From Castellaniella sp041677825 (GTDB lineage: Bacteria; Pseudomonadota; Gammaproteobacteria; Burkholderiales; Burkholderiaceae_B): DNA of 64,000 nt. The DNA lies in assembly GCF_041677825.1 (NCBI RefSeq), contig NZ_JBAYPG010000002.1, forward strand, positions 124,001 through 188,000, written 5' to 3'. Under the pieces are notes generated by a model, which was not told where the DNA came from, ran no database searches, and was given only the letters and a program-made list of their open reading frames with translations. Shown one piece after another: positions 27,669-35,800 of the stretch (its first letter is position 1; every line of letters starts with the position of its first letter). Position numbers and translations under genes: made by a program.

Positions 27669-28451
27669 TCAGGCGCCCTCGAGCCCGGTGCTGGCATGGA
27701 GGGTCAGACCGCCCCCATCGATCGTGATCCAGCCGCCGCGCGACGGACCGGGTGGTTCGTGCATCCAGTCGGGCAGGACATGCCGCTGCGCGGGCTGGCC
27801 GTCGAGCTCGAACCGGTGCACGGCAGGCCGGTGCGTATGCCCGTGCACCAGCGTGGTGCAGCCCGCAATGCGCAGTGCTGCGCTCACCGCCCGGGGATTG
27901 ACGTCCATGATCTGCATGGTTTTCGCACGCTGCGCCCTCTGGCTGCGCTGCCTGGCCTGCCGTGCAGCGGCGCGCCGCCAGGCCAGCGGCAGTTTCAGGA
28001 ACAGGCGCTGAACCCAGGCCTGGCGCACAATACGCCTGAAGCGTTGATAGCCGACATCATCGACGCAATATTCATCCCCGTGAGCCAGCAGCAACGGGCC
28101 TGCATCGGTCTGCAGGCGCAGTGGCGCCGCCAGCAGATGTGCCCCCAGATAGCTGGCCAGCGCAGGCCCCATCAGAAAATCGCGGTTCCCGTGCATGAGG
28201 TAGAGCGGCACGGCCGCAGCGGCCTGGCGCAGGGCCTGCACGGCCGCCTGCAACCAGGCCGGCGGGTACCGCAGGGCGTCATCGTCGCCGATCCAGGCAT
28301 CGAAAAGGTCGCCACACAGGATCAGCGCATCGGCCTGCCCGCTGGCAGCCTGGAGAAACCGGCTGAACGCGCGGGCAGTCTGCGGACCGTGCTCACCCAG
28401 ATGGACGTCGGCGGCCAGCCAGATCGTGCCCGGCAGAACGAGCGTGTTCAA
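27669..28451 (-). CDS. lpxH: UDP-2,3-diacylglucosamine diphosphatase
   Basis: Encodes 260 residues of the calcineurin-like metallophosphatase fold. It cleaves UDP-2,3-diacylglucosamine to lipid X in lipid A synthesis at the cytoplasmic face of the inner membrane. The metal-binding motifs are all visible in order: ADVHLG, GDLFDAW, GNRDF, HGDE and HGHTHRP. A basic loop (RRAAARQARQRSQRAQRA) lies around residues 160-177, expected for membrane contact. It directly follows the cyclophilin gene with no gap. Confidence 0.95.
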   Translation of the reverse strand: MNTLVLPGTIWLAADVHLGEHGPQTARAFSRFLQAASGQADALILCGDLFDAWIGDDDALRYPPAWLQAAVQALRQAAAAVPLYLMHGNRDFLMGPALASYLGAHLLAAPLRLQTDAGPLLLAHGDEYCVDDVGYQRFRRIVRQAWVQRLFLKLPLAWRRAAARQARQRSQRAQRAKTMQIMDVNPRAVSAALRIAGCTTLVHGHTHRPAVHRFELDGQPAQRHVLPDWMHEPPGPSRGGWITIDGGGLTLHASTGLEGA

Positions 28452-29102
28452 TCAGTCGATGAGGGTGGCGCTTTCTATGATGACGTCATCGACCGGGACG
28501 TCTTGATGAAAGCCCTTGTTGCCGGTCTTGACCTTCTTGATGTCATCGACGACCTCGGTGCCCTCGATGACCCGCCCGAATACGGCATACCCCCAGCCGT
28601 TCGAGGTGGGCGCCGAGAAATTGAGGAAGTCGTTGCTGGCCACGTTGATGAAGAACTGGGCCGTGGCCGAGTGCGGGTCGGACGTGCGCGCCATGGCCAG
28701 GGTGTAGGGTTCGTTCTTCAGGCCATTGTCGGCCTCGTTCTTGATCGCGGCATGGGTTTCTTTCTGCTTCAGGCCTGGCTCGAAGCCCCCGCCCTGGATC
28801 ATGAAATTGTCGATGACTCGATGGAAGACCGTGCCATCGTAAAAACCTTCTTTGACGTAGGTGAGAAAGTTTTCGACCGTGGCCGGTGCCTTTTCGGCAT
28901 CCAGTTCGATGAGAAGAGTGCCTTTGTTCGTGGCCAGCTGGACCTTGGGTGAGCTCATGAGGTGATCTTTCGTAGAAGTAGTGGAATCGGCTGCGGCCAC
29001 TGGCCCACCGGCCAGCATGAAGACGCAGGCGAGGCTGCAGAAACGCACCGACAGCGGGGTGCGCATGAAAGTATTGCGTAGTGAAGGAAGGGGTTTCATC
29101 AT
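28452..29102 (-). CDS. cyclophilin-type peptidyl-prolyl isomerase with signal peptide
   Basis: Encodes 216 residues. A cyclophilin domain fills residues 50-216 (FHRVIDNFMIQGGGF, AQFFINVASNDFLNF, YAVFGRVIEG). Residues 1-38 look like a signal peptide (FMLAGGPVAAADS). Met49 at 28958 begins MSSPKVQLATNKG, the usual start of cytoplasmic PpiB, and from there the length (168) matches PpiB. Either the export signal of a PpiA gene has been joined to a PpiB gene, or two starts give two locations. The frame is continuous. It lies between the TPR gene and lpxH. Confidence 0.88.
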   Translation of the reverse strand: MMKPLPSLRNTFMRTPLSVRFCSLACVFMLAGGPVAAADSTTSTKDHLMSSPKVQLATNKGTLLIELDAEKAPATVENFLTYVKEGFYDGTVFHRVIDNFMIQGGGFEPGLKQKETHAAIKNEADNGLKNEPYTLAMARTSDPHSATAQFFINVASNDFLNFSAPTSNGWGYAVFGRVIEGTEVVDDIKKVKTGNKGFHQDVPVDDVIIESATLID

Positions 29103-29113
29103 GGCGAAGGGTG

Positions 29114-29791
29114 TCAGGATCCTGGAGCGTGCCGGGCTGCCCGGCCATCTGCGGCGCGCGCCCGGGCAAATGCGTCCTGGGCCAGCTGCATCTGTACATG
29201 ACCGAGGTTCTCGAGCGCCGGCGCGAAGTCTGGATCGGACACCAACGCCATGTCCAGAGCCTCGCGAGCACGCAGCAGGGCCCCTTCGCGTACGTACTCG
29301 ATGGCCAGCGCATTCCAGGGTTCGGGCAGTTCGGGGTAGTCGATGGTCATTTGCTGCCAGATGTCCTGCGCCTGCTGATGCTGCCCAAGCGCCGCCAGTG
29401 CACGGCCCTGCTGGTAGCGCAACTGGACATCGGTGCCGATCGCCTGTTGCCGGTCGAGCCCCTGGCGACGCAACTGGATGAGCTCGAGGGCCTCGCCGGC
29501 CTGGCCCTGATCGATGAGGCGGGCCACATGGGCCGAGAACTGCGCGGCCGACAGGGGTACCGACGTATCGGTGGCTGGCGCCGCACGCTGGAGCAGGCGC
29601 GCCAGACCCTGCCAGCCGCCGTCGGGCGGCTGCACCGGCGTGAACGCGCCAGTCTGCGGATCATAGTTGAGCCCCCCCACCGGACCATCGGGGGGTGCCA
29701 CCGTACCCTGGGCGAACAGCACCGAAGTCGGCGCCAGGCAGGCACAGCAGACCAACGCAAGAATATGGGAACGTATCACTGTAGGACGCAC
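29114..29791 (-). CDS. periplasmic tetratricopeptide repeat protein
   Basis: Encodes 225 residues with a Sec signal peptide (residues 1-27, ending VLFAQ) and a Gly/Pro-rich linker, then about three TPR units from residue 120 (QGRALAALGQHQQAQDIW, PWNALAIEYVREGALLRAREAL, PALENLGHVQMQLAQ). It probably scaffolds an envelope complex; no enzyme motif is seen. It lies 11 bp before the cyclophilin start on the same strand and is divergent from cysS. The partner is unknown. Confidence 0.78.
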   Translation of the reverse strand: MRPTVIRSHILALVCCACLAPTSVLFAQGTVAPPDGPVGGLNYDPQTGAFTPVQPPDGGWQGLARLLQRAAPATDTSVPLSAAQFSAHVARLIDQGQAGEALELIQLRRQGLDRQQAIGTDVQLRYQQGRALAALGQHQQAQDIWQQMTIDYPELPEPWNALAIEYVREGALLRAREALDMALVSDPDFAPALENLGHVQMQLAQDAFARARAADGRAARHAPGS

Positions 29792-29896
29792 CTGAAGAGA
29801 AAGGTTCTGGACCCCGAGGGCATGACGGTATACTAATCAGTTCATTTTACATCGCTGGGCACGGCCCGTGCCGTCGATGCCCGCTGCGCCTCTGCC

Positions 29897-31336
29897 ATGC
29901 TGCAAATATACGATACCCTGACCCGCCGCAAGAACCCGTTCCAGACCGCACAGCCCGGGGTGGTGCGCATGTACGTATGCGGCATGACGGTATATGACTT
30001 CTGCCATCTCGGCCATGCACGCATGCTGGTGGCCTTCGATGTCGTGCAGCGCTGGCTGCGGGCCTCGGGATGGCAGGTACAGTATGTGCGCAACATCACC
30101 GACATCGATGACAAGATCATCCGCCGCGCCGTCGAGCGCAACATCCCCATCCGCCAGCTCACCGCATTCTTCATCGACGCCATGCACGCCGACGAACGGG
30201 CGTTGGGCGTGCAGGCACCCGATGCCGAGCCCCGCGCCACCGAGCACGTCACGGGCATGCTCGCGCTGATCGCCCGTCTCGAAGAACGGGGCCTGGCCTA
30301 CCACGGAAGCGAGGGCGACATGAATTTCGCGGTACGCAAATTTCCGGGCTATGGCAAGCTCTCGGGCAAATCGCTGGATGACCTGCGCGCTGGTGAACGG
30401 GTCGCCGTCTCGGCAGGCAAGCAGGATCCCCTCGACTTCGCCCTCTGGAAGGCAGCCAAACCCGATGAGCCCGCCGATGCCCAGTTCGACTCACCGTACG
30501 GCCGGGGCCGCCCGGGCTGGCACATCGAATGCTCTGCCATGAGCCATGCCCTGCTGGGCATGCCGCTCGATATTCATGGGGGCGGGCCAGATCTCAAGTT
30601 CCCCCATCACGAAAACGAAATCGCCCAGAGTGAAGGCGCCTGGGGTGGCACGCTGGCAGGCACGTGGATGCATTGCGGGCCCATGATGGTGGACACCGAG
30701 AAAATGTCCAAGTCTCTCGGCAATTTTCAGCGCATACGCGATACGCTGGCGCTGGATGCCGAAGATACCCGCGCGGATTACACGGTAAACCCCCGCGAAG
30801 CCGAAATGCTGCGCTTCTTTCTGCTGCGCAGCCATTATCGCAGCGAGCTGAACTACACACCGGCCAACCTGCTCGATGCGCAGCGCGCACTCGACCGGCT
30901 CTATCAGGCGCTGCGCAATGTGCCGCCGGCCGCCGTTCAGATCAACTGGAATGAACCCGCTGCGCAGCGTTTCCATCAGGCGATGGACGATGACTTCAAC
31001 ACACCCGAAGCCATCGCCGTACTGTTCGATCTCGCCGCCTGCGCCAATCGCGACACAGACGCACAGGCCAGCGGCCTGTTGCGCGCACTGGGGCAGGCAC
31101 TGGGCCTCCTGCACACCGACCCGCAGGTCTATCTGCAGTCGCCCAGCCGCTTTCTTGCCGATGGCCATGCGTCATCCGGCCTGTCGAACGCAGCCATCGA
31201 AGCGCTGGTGGCCGAACGCAGTCTGGCCAAGGCCGCCCGCGACTACGCGCGCGCGGATGCGCTGCGGGCCGAACTGCAGGCCGGCGGGGTCGAGCTCGCC
31301 GACGGCCCTGAAGGCACCCGCTGGCGGAGGGCATGA
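29897..31336 (+). CDS. cysS: cysteinyl-tRNA synthetase
   Basis: Encodes 479 residues. It charges tRNA-Cys with cysteine. Class I motifs are intact: CHLGHARM (HIGH) near residue 36 and KMSKSLGN near 271. Zinc-ligand cysteine CGMTVYD near residue 29 and HHENE near 237 are present. The length is close to E. coli CysS (461). The next gene overlaps by four bases (ATGA), so a glycosylase is cotranscribed. Confidence 0.98.
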   Translation: MLQIYDTLTRRKNPFQTAQPGVVRMYVCGMTVYDFCHLGHARMLVAFDVVQRWLRASGWQVQYVRNITDIDDKIIRRAVERNIPIRQLTAFFIDAMHADERALGVQAPDAEPRATEHVTGMLALIARLEERGLAYHGSEGDMNFAVRKFPGYGKLSGKSLDDLRAGERVAVSAGKQDPLDFALWKAAKPDEPADAQFDSPYGRGRPGWHIECSAMSHALLGMPLDIHGGGPDLKFPHHENEIAQSEGAWGGTLAGTWMHCGPMMVDTEKMSKSLGNFQRIRDTLALDAEDTRADYTVNPREAEMLRFFLLRSHYRSELNYTPANLLDAQRALDRLYQALRNVPPAAVQINWNEPAAQRFHQAMDDDFNTPEAIAVLFDLAACANRDTDAQASGLLRALGQALGLLHTDPQVYLQSPSRFLADGHASSGLSNAAIEALVAERSLAKAARDYARADALRAELQAGGVELADGPEGTRWRRA

Positions 31337-31983
31337 TGGATACCAGCTCGCGCTCCTTGCAGTCTGCTGCGTACTGGCTGGATGCCTGCGAGCAGTTGAT
31401 GCAGCGGGATCGCATCCTGCGCAAGCTCATCCCCTTGTACGAGGGCGAGACCCTGCACCTTCAGGCCTGTCCATTTCGCACCCTGGCGCGCGTGCTGATC
31501 GGCCAGCAGGCTTCTCTTGCACTGGCTCGCAGCCTGTGGAGCAGCCTGCTGCAAGCGTGCAACAACACGCTGCAACCCACTTGCATCCTCGAGCGCACCG
31601 AAAATGAACTGCATGCGCTGGGCCTGTCCAGGCGCAAGACACAGTATCTGCAAGATGCGGCACAGTTCTTTTCACATGCATCGCGGCTCGATCCCGCCTG
31701 GTGGCGCGCGCTCGATGATGGCGCCGTGGTCCAACAGCTGTGCACGATACGCGGGGTGGGTCGTCGGTCGGCAGACCTGTTCCTCATCTTCCACATGGGC
31801 CGGCCGGATATCCTGGCGGTAGAGGACACCGCCCTGCTCAAGGCCATTTCCACCCATTATTTCAGCGGCGAACCGGTATCGCGCTTCGAAGCCCGTGAAG
31901 TGGCCCAGGCCTGGGCTCCCTGGCGCACAGTAGCCAGCTGGTACCTGTGGCGCAGTGCCGACGCGGGCGCAGTCGAATACTGA
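31333..31983 (+). CDS. DNA-3-methyladenine glycosylase, HhH-GPD family
   Basis: Encodes 216 residues. It should excise alkylated purines in base-excision repair. The helix-hairpin-helix region GVGRRSADLFLIFHMG is followed by ILAVEDTALLKAI, whose aspartate is at the catalytic position of the AlkA group. No Fe-S cysteine cluster is seen, which argues against Nth/MutY. It starts within the cysS stop codon (ATGA), so it is translationally coupled. The substrate range is inferred. Confidence 0.9.
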   Translation: MMDTSSRSLQSAAYWLDACEQLMQRDRILRKLIPLYEGETLHLQACPFRTLARVLIGQQASLALARSLWSSLLQACNNTLQPTCILERTENELHALGLSRRKTQYLQDAAQFFSHASRLDPAWWRALDDGAVVQQLCTIRGVGRRSADLFLIFHMGRPDILAVEDTALLKAISTHYFSGEPVSRFEAREVAQAWAPWRTVASWYLWRSADAGAVEY

Positions 31984-32060
31984 GCGCTCTCCGAATAACC
32001 GGGCGTTCCCTGACTACCCCACGTTCTCCGAATACCCCATTCTCCTGATATCCTGAACCC

Positions 32061-33023
32061 ATGCGAAACACCTTCCTGGAATTCGAACAGCCCTTGGCCG
32101 AACTCGACCAGAAAATTGAAGAATTGCGCTTCGTACAGGCGGATTCGGCCGTCGACATTTCCGACGAGGTCAGCCGCCTGCAGCAAAAAAGCCAGACGCT
32201 GGCCAAGAGCATCTACGCCAAGCTCACCCCCTGGCAGACGGCACTCGTGGCCCGCCATCCGCAGCGCCCCTATACGCTCGACTACGTCGAGGCACTGTTC
32301 ACCGATTTTCACGAACTGCACGGTGACCGCATGTATGCCGATGATTCGTCCATCGTGGGTGGGCCCGCACGCTTCAACGGCACGGCCTGCATGGTGATCG
32401 GCCACCAGAAAGGCCGCGACACCAAGGAACGCGCCCGGCGCAACTTTGGCATGCCCCTGCCCGAAGGCTACCGCAAGGCCTTGCGCCTGATGCAACTGGC
32501 CGAAAAATTCCAGCTGCCGGTATTCACCTTCATCGACACACCAGGCGCCTACCCGGGCGTGGGCGCCGAAGAGCGCGGCCAGTCCGAAGCCATCGGCCAC
32601 AATCTGTTTGCCATGGCCGGGCTCAAGGTGCCCATCATCGCCACGATCATCGGCGAAGGGGGCTCCGGTGGTGCCCTGGCCATTGCGGTGGGCGATACGG
32701 TGATGATGCTGCAGTACGCGACCTATTCAGTCATTTCGCCAGAGGGCTGCGCCTCCATACTGTGGCGCAGCGCCGACAAGGCATCCACGGCAGCCGAGGC
32801 GCTGGCAATCACGGCACCGCGCCTGAAAGAACTGGGGCTGATCGATCGCGTCATCAACGAACCCGTGGGCGGCGCCCATCGCGACCCGGCCACCATGGCG
32901 CGCCAGTTGCATCGCGCCCTGGCAGATGCATTGCGCGAGCTCTCGGGCCTGAAAACCACCGAGCTGCTCAAAAGGCGGCGCCAGCGGCTGGCCGACTTTG
33001 GCCGGGTCACCGAAGCCAAATGA
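32061..33023 (+). CDS. accA: acetyl-CoA carboxylase carboxyltransferase alpha subunit
   Basis: Encodes 320 residues, matching E. coli AccA (319). It is one half of the carboxyltransferase that moves carboxyl from biotin to acetyl-CoA, the first step in fatty acid synthesis. Family motifs seen: DFHELHGDRMYADD, FTFIDTPGAYPGVGAEERGQ and GEGGSGGALAI. The stop overlaps the tilS start (ATGA). The 77-bp region ahead of it holds two imperfect copies of TCTCCGAATA. Confidence 0.97.
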   Translation: MRNTFLEFEQPLAELDQKIEELRFVQADSAVDISDEVSRLQQKSQTLAKSIYAKLTPWQTALVARHPQRPYTLDYVEALFTDFHELHGDRMYADDSSIVGGPARFNGTACMVIGHQKGRDTKERARRNFGMPLPEGYRKALRLMQLAEKFQLPVFTFIDTPGAYPGVGAEERGQSEAIGHNLFAMAGLKVPIIATIIGEGGSGGALAIAVGDTVMMLQYATYSVISPEGCASILWRSADKASTAAEALAITAPRLKELGLIDRVINEPVGGAHRDPATMARQLHRALADALRELSGLKTTELLKRRRQRLADFGRVTEAK

Positions 33024-34132
33024 ACACCGGGCCCCGAGGCCGCCAAACAGCCGTTCACGGGCTCGATGCCGCAGCAGGTGCGACAGCCATGGCGCCAGAC
33101 GGCCCGGCACGCTTCACAAGCCCTGCGATCCTGCCCGCGTGCGACCCCCTTCTGCTGCGCGACATCGAACAAGCCCTGGAGCCGTTGCCCCAAGGCGCCC
33201 CGGTCGGCATTGCCCTGAGCGCCGGCCCGGATTCGGCCATGCTGGCCATCCATGCAGCTCACATTGCGCAGGTGCAGGGCTGCATGCTGCACGCACTGCA
33301 CGTCCACCATGGCCTGCAGGCCGAAGCCGATGCCTGGCTGCAGCATGCCCACGATCTTGCCGGCCTGCTGCAGATCAGCTGCCACAGCCGCAAGGTGACT
33401 GTGACCGTGGCTGGGCGCGGCCTGGAAGCGGCTGCCCGCACGGCACGCTACGCGGCACTGCGCGACCTGGCAGCCGGCGCCGGCATCGGCCACATCCTGC
33501 TCGCCCATCACCAGGACGATCAGGCCGAGACCGTGCTCCTGCGCCTGCTGCGCGGCGCCGGCCCCGAAGGGCTGGCCGCAATGGCGCCTGTAGTGCAGCG
33601 CCACGGCCTGTACTGGCTGCGTCCATGGCTGAACCAGCCGCGCACACGCGTGCTGGCGTGCGTGCCCCGGTTTGCCGCCGCCACACGCTGGCATCCCGTG
33701 CAGGATCCAAGCAACCAGGCCGTGCATCTTGCACGCGGTGCCTTGCGTACCGAACTCGCCCCCATACTCGACCGGCATTGGCCCGCATGGCGCACTACCC
33801 TCGGGCGCCACGCCCAGCAGGCGCAGGCGCTGCAGCGCTGGGCGGCGGCGGCGGGTGCCCAGGCACTGCAGACCCTGGACCCAGACGAGGACGGCGGCGG
33901 CTTCTCGCTCGCAGCCTGGCGGGCACTTTCGGCCGAGCAGCAGGTGGCCGTACTGCGCCACTGGCTGCACGCACAGGGCCTGCGCATGCCCACTGCGGCG
34001 CGCTTGCGGGATTGGCTGCACCAGCTGCGCACCGTGCACGCCCTGGGGCATGATCGCCAGGTCACGCTGCCCCATGAAGGCCATGTCATACGCGTGGTGC
34101 GCGGCCGCGTGAGGCTCTTCGATTCACGCTAA
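33020..34132 (+). CDS. tilS: tRNA(Ile)-lysidine synthase
   Basis: Encodes 370 residues. It modifies C34 of the CAU-anticodon tRNA-Ile to lysidine so that AUA is read as Ile. The PP-loop is SAGPDS (family SGGxDS; the first Gly is Ala). Further motifs are HVHHGL and LLAHHQDDQAETVLLRLLRG. The C-terminal domain is shorter than in E. coli (432 aa). The frame opens far upstream, but the ATG at 33020 overlaps the accA stop (ATGA) and is the natural start. Confidence 0.94.
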   Translation: MNTGPRGRQTAVHGLDAAAGATAMAPDGPARFTSPAILPACDPLLLRDIEQALEPLPQGAPVGIALSAGPDSAMLAIHAAHIAQVQGCMLHALHVHHGLQAEADAWLQHAHDLAGLLQISCHSRKVTVTVAGRGLEAAARTARYAALRDLAAGAGIGHILLAHHQDDQAETVLLRLLRGAGPEGLAAMAPVVQRHGLYWLRPWLNQPRTRVLACVPRFAAATRWHPVQDPSNQAVHLARGALRTELAPILDRHWPAWRTTLGRHAQQAQALQRWAAAAGAQALQTLDPDEDGGGFSLAAWRALSAEQQVAVLRHWLHAQGLRMPTAARLRDWLHQLRTVHALGHDRQVTLPHEGHVIRVVRGRVRLFDSR

Positions 34133-34146
34133 AATAGCAGGTTTTT

Positions 34147-34167
34147 CCGGCCATCATTTTTGGCCGG
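34147..34167 (+). promoter_or_regulatory. 7-bp hairpin between tilS and lysC
   Basis: CCGGCCA and TGGCCGG pair over a 7-nt T-rich loop, followed by GCATTTT. It lies between the tilS stop and the lysC start. It could be a weak terminator for accA-tilS or a structural element in the lysC leader. It is too short for a lysine riboswitch. Confidence 0.5.
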
Positions 34168-34192
34168 GCATTTTGAGCAGAGTCCAGACGCC

Positions 34193-35461
34193 ATGTTGAT
34201 CGTCCAGAAATACGGCGGCACCTCGATGGGGTCCGTAGAACGCATCCAGAATGTGGCCCGTCGGGTTGCCAAGTGGCATGCGGCCGGGCATCAGGTGGTT
34301 GTGGTCCCGTCAGCCATGGCCGGCGAAACCAACCGGCTGCTGGCCCTGGCCAAAGAAATCTCGCCGCAGCCCGATCCCCGCGAACTCGACATGCTCGCGG
34401 CAACCGGCGAGCAGGCCAGCAGTGCGCTGCTGGCCATGGCCTTGATGCGCCAGGGGGTGGCTGCGCGCAGCTACACCGGCTGGCAGGTTCCCGTGCGCAC
34501 CGACAGCGCGTTCACGCGTGCCCGTATCCAGTCCATCGACGACGCTCGCATCCGCGCCGACCTGGAAGCGGGCCGCGTGGTCATCGTCACAGGCTTTCAG
34601 GGCGTGGACGAGGCCGGCCACATCACCACCCTGGGCCGCGGCGGCTCCGACACCTCGGCCGTGGCCATCGCGGCCGCCATGCAGGCCGATGAATGCCTGA
34701 TCTTCACCGATGTGGACGGGGTCTACACCACCGACCCGCGTGTGGTGCCCGAGGCCCGCCGCATGAACGTGATCTCGTTCGAGGAAATGCTCGAACTCGC
34801 CTCGCTGGGCTCCAAGGTGCTGCAGATCCGCTCGGTGGAATTCGCAGGCAAATATCAGGTCCCCCTGCGGGTGCTGTCTTCACTGACCGACCCTCTGCTG
34901 CCGGTCGATACCGAAATGCACGCAGGCACGCTCATCACTTTCGAGGAAGACCAGAAAATGGAAAACGCCGTTGTCTCCGGCATCGCCTTCAGCCGCGACG
35001 AAGCCAAGATCACCCTGCGCAACGTGCCCGACACCCCGGGCGTGGCCTATTCCATCCTGGGCCCGGTCGCAGCCGCCAATATCGACGTCGACATGATCCT
35101 GCAGAATATTTCGCAGCAGGGCATGACCGATTTTTCCTTCACCGTGAACCGCAATGATTTTTCACGGACGCTCGAACTGCTCAAGAATCAGGTGGGGCCC
35201 AGTGTCGGCGCCGAGGAAATCGTCTCCGATGACAAGGTGGCCAAAGTGTCCATCGTCGGCATCGGCATGCGCAGCCACGTTGGCGTGGCCAGCCTGATGT
35301 TCCGTACCCTGGCCGAGGAAGGCATCAACATCCAGATGATCAGCACCTCCGAGATCAAGACCTCGGTGCTGATCAATGACAAGTACATGGAACTCGCCGT
35401 CCGGGCCCTGCACAAGGCCTTCGAACTCGATGCCGAAGCGCCCGCCGGCGAGCCTGCCTGA
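34193..35461 (+). CDS. lysC: aspartate kinase
   Basis: Encodes 422 residues. It phosphorylates aspartate, the first step towards lysine, threonine and methionine. The N-terminal kinase domain starts LIVQKYGGTSMGS and has GRGGSDTSAVAIA and FTDVDGVYTTDPR. Two ACT domains follow from about residue 265 (TLRNVPDTPGVAYSI; KVSIVGIGMRSHVGVA), typical of feedback-controlled monofunctional kinases. The frame opens at 34160, but the ATG at 34193 gives the family N terminus. The tRNA-Ser gene follows after 46 bp. Confidence 0.97.
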   Translation: MLIVQKYGGTSMGSVERIQNVARRVAKWHAAGHQVVVVPSAMAGETNRLLALAKEISPQPDPRELDMLAATGEQASSALLAMALMRQGVAARSYTGWQVPVRTDSAFTRARIQSIDDARIRADLEAGRVVIVTGFQGVDEAGHITTLGRGGSDTSAVAIAAAMQADECLIFTDVDGVYTTDPRVVPEARRMNVISFEEMLELASLGSKVLQIRSVEFAGKYQVPLRVLSSLTDPLLPVDTEMHAGTLITFEEDQKMENAVVSGIAFSRDEAKITLRNVPDTPGVAYSILGPVAAANIDVDMILQNISQQGMTDFSFTVNRNDFSRTLELLKNQVGPSVGAEEIVSDDKVAKVSIVGIGMRSHVGVASLMFRTLAEEGINIQMISTSEIKTSVLINDKYMELAVRALHKAFELDAEAPAGEPA

Positions 35462-35507
35462 GCCCTGTGGCAGCCCAGTCAACCTGTGCTAGAATGCCAT
35501 GCTTGCC

Positions 35508-35600
35508 GGAGACGTGGCCGAGTGGTTGAAGGTACTCCCCTGCTAAGGGAGCATGCGGCTTATACCCGCATCGAGGGTTCGAATCCCTCCGTCTCCGCCA
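35508..35600 (+). tRNA. tRNA-Ser(GCU)
   Basis: The 93-base stretch has a GGAGACG/CGTCTCC acceptor stem, a D-arm (GGCCGAGTGGTTGAAGG), an anticodon loop CTGCTAA with anticodon GCU at 35542-35544, a long variable arm, the TTCGAATC T-loop and an encoded CCA end. The long variable arm and anticodon identify tRNA-Ser reading AGC and AGU. Confidence 0.97.
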
Positions 35601-35613
35601 AACCCGGTAAACG

Positions 35614-35645
35614 CGGCCCTTTGTGATCAATCAGGGGCCGTTTTT
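35614..35645 (+). terminator. Rho-independent terminator after tRNA-Ser
   Basis: CGGCCC and GGGCCG pair around a 15-nt loop and are followed at once by TTTTT. It lies 13 bp after the tRNA end. Confidence 0.8.
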
Positions 35646-35800
35646 GCGTTCTGTGATCGGCCGGGCCTGACCAGGTTTCAGTTTGAAAACCCCGGGTTGC
35701 TGCGCCACCAGTGTGCCAGCACACATCAACAGCGGCACCCCGCGCCCCTTCGACAAGCCGAAGAACAGCCCCTCGTGGTGAAGACCACCAACACGCCGGA

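Noticed and set aside
27475..28011. Open frame through the 9-bp repeat giving WLI/SLI repeats
   Set aside because: It is out of frame with the SpmAB-type gene, antisense to lpxH and has no ribosome site; the repeat creates it.
34133..34192. Lysine riboswitch ahead of lysC
   Set aside because: The leader is only 60 bp and shows just a 7-bp hairpin; a lysine riboswitch is much longer.
35508..35800. Attachment site for an integrated element at tRNA-Ser
   Set aside because: No integrase, duplicate tRNA end or composition change is found beside it.
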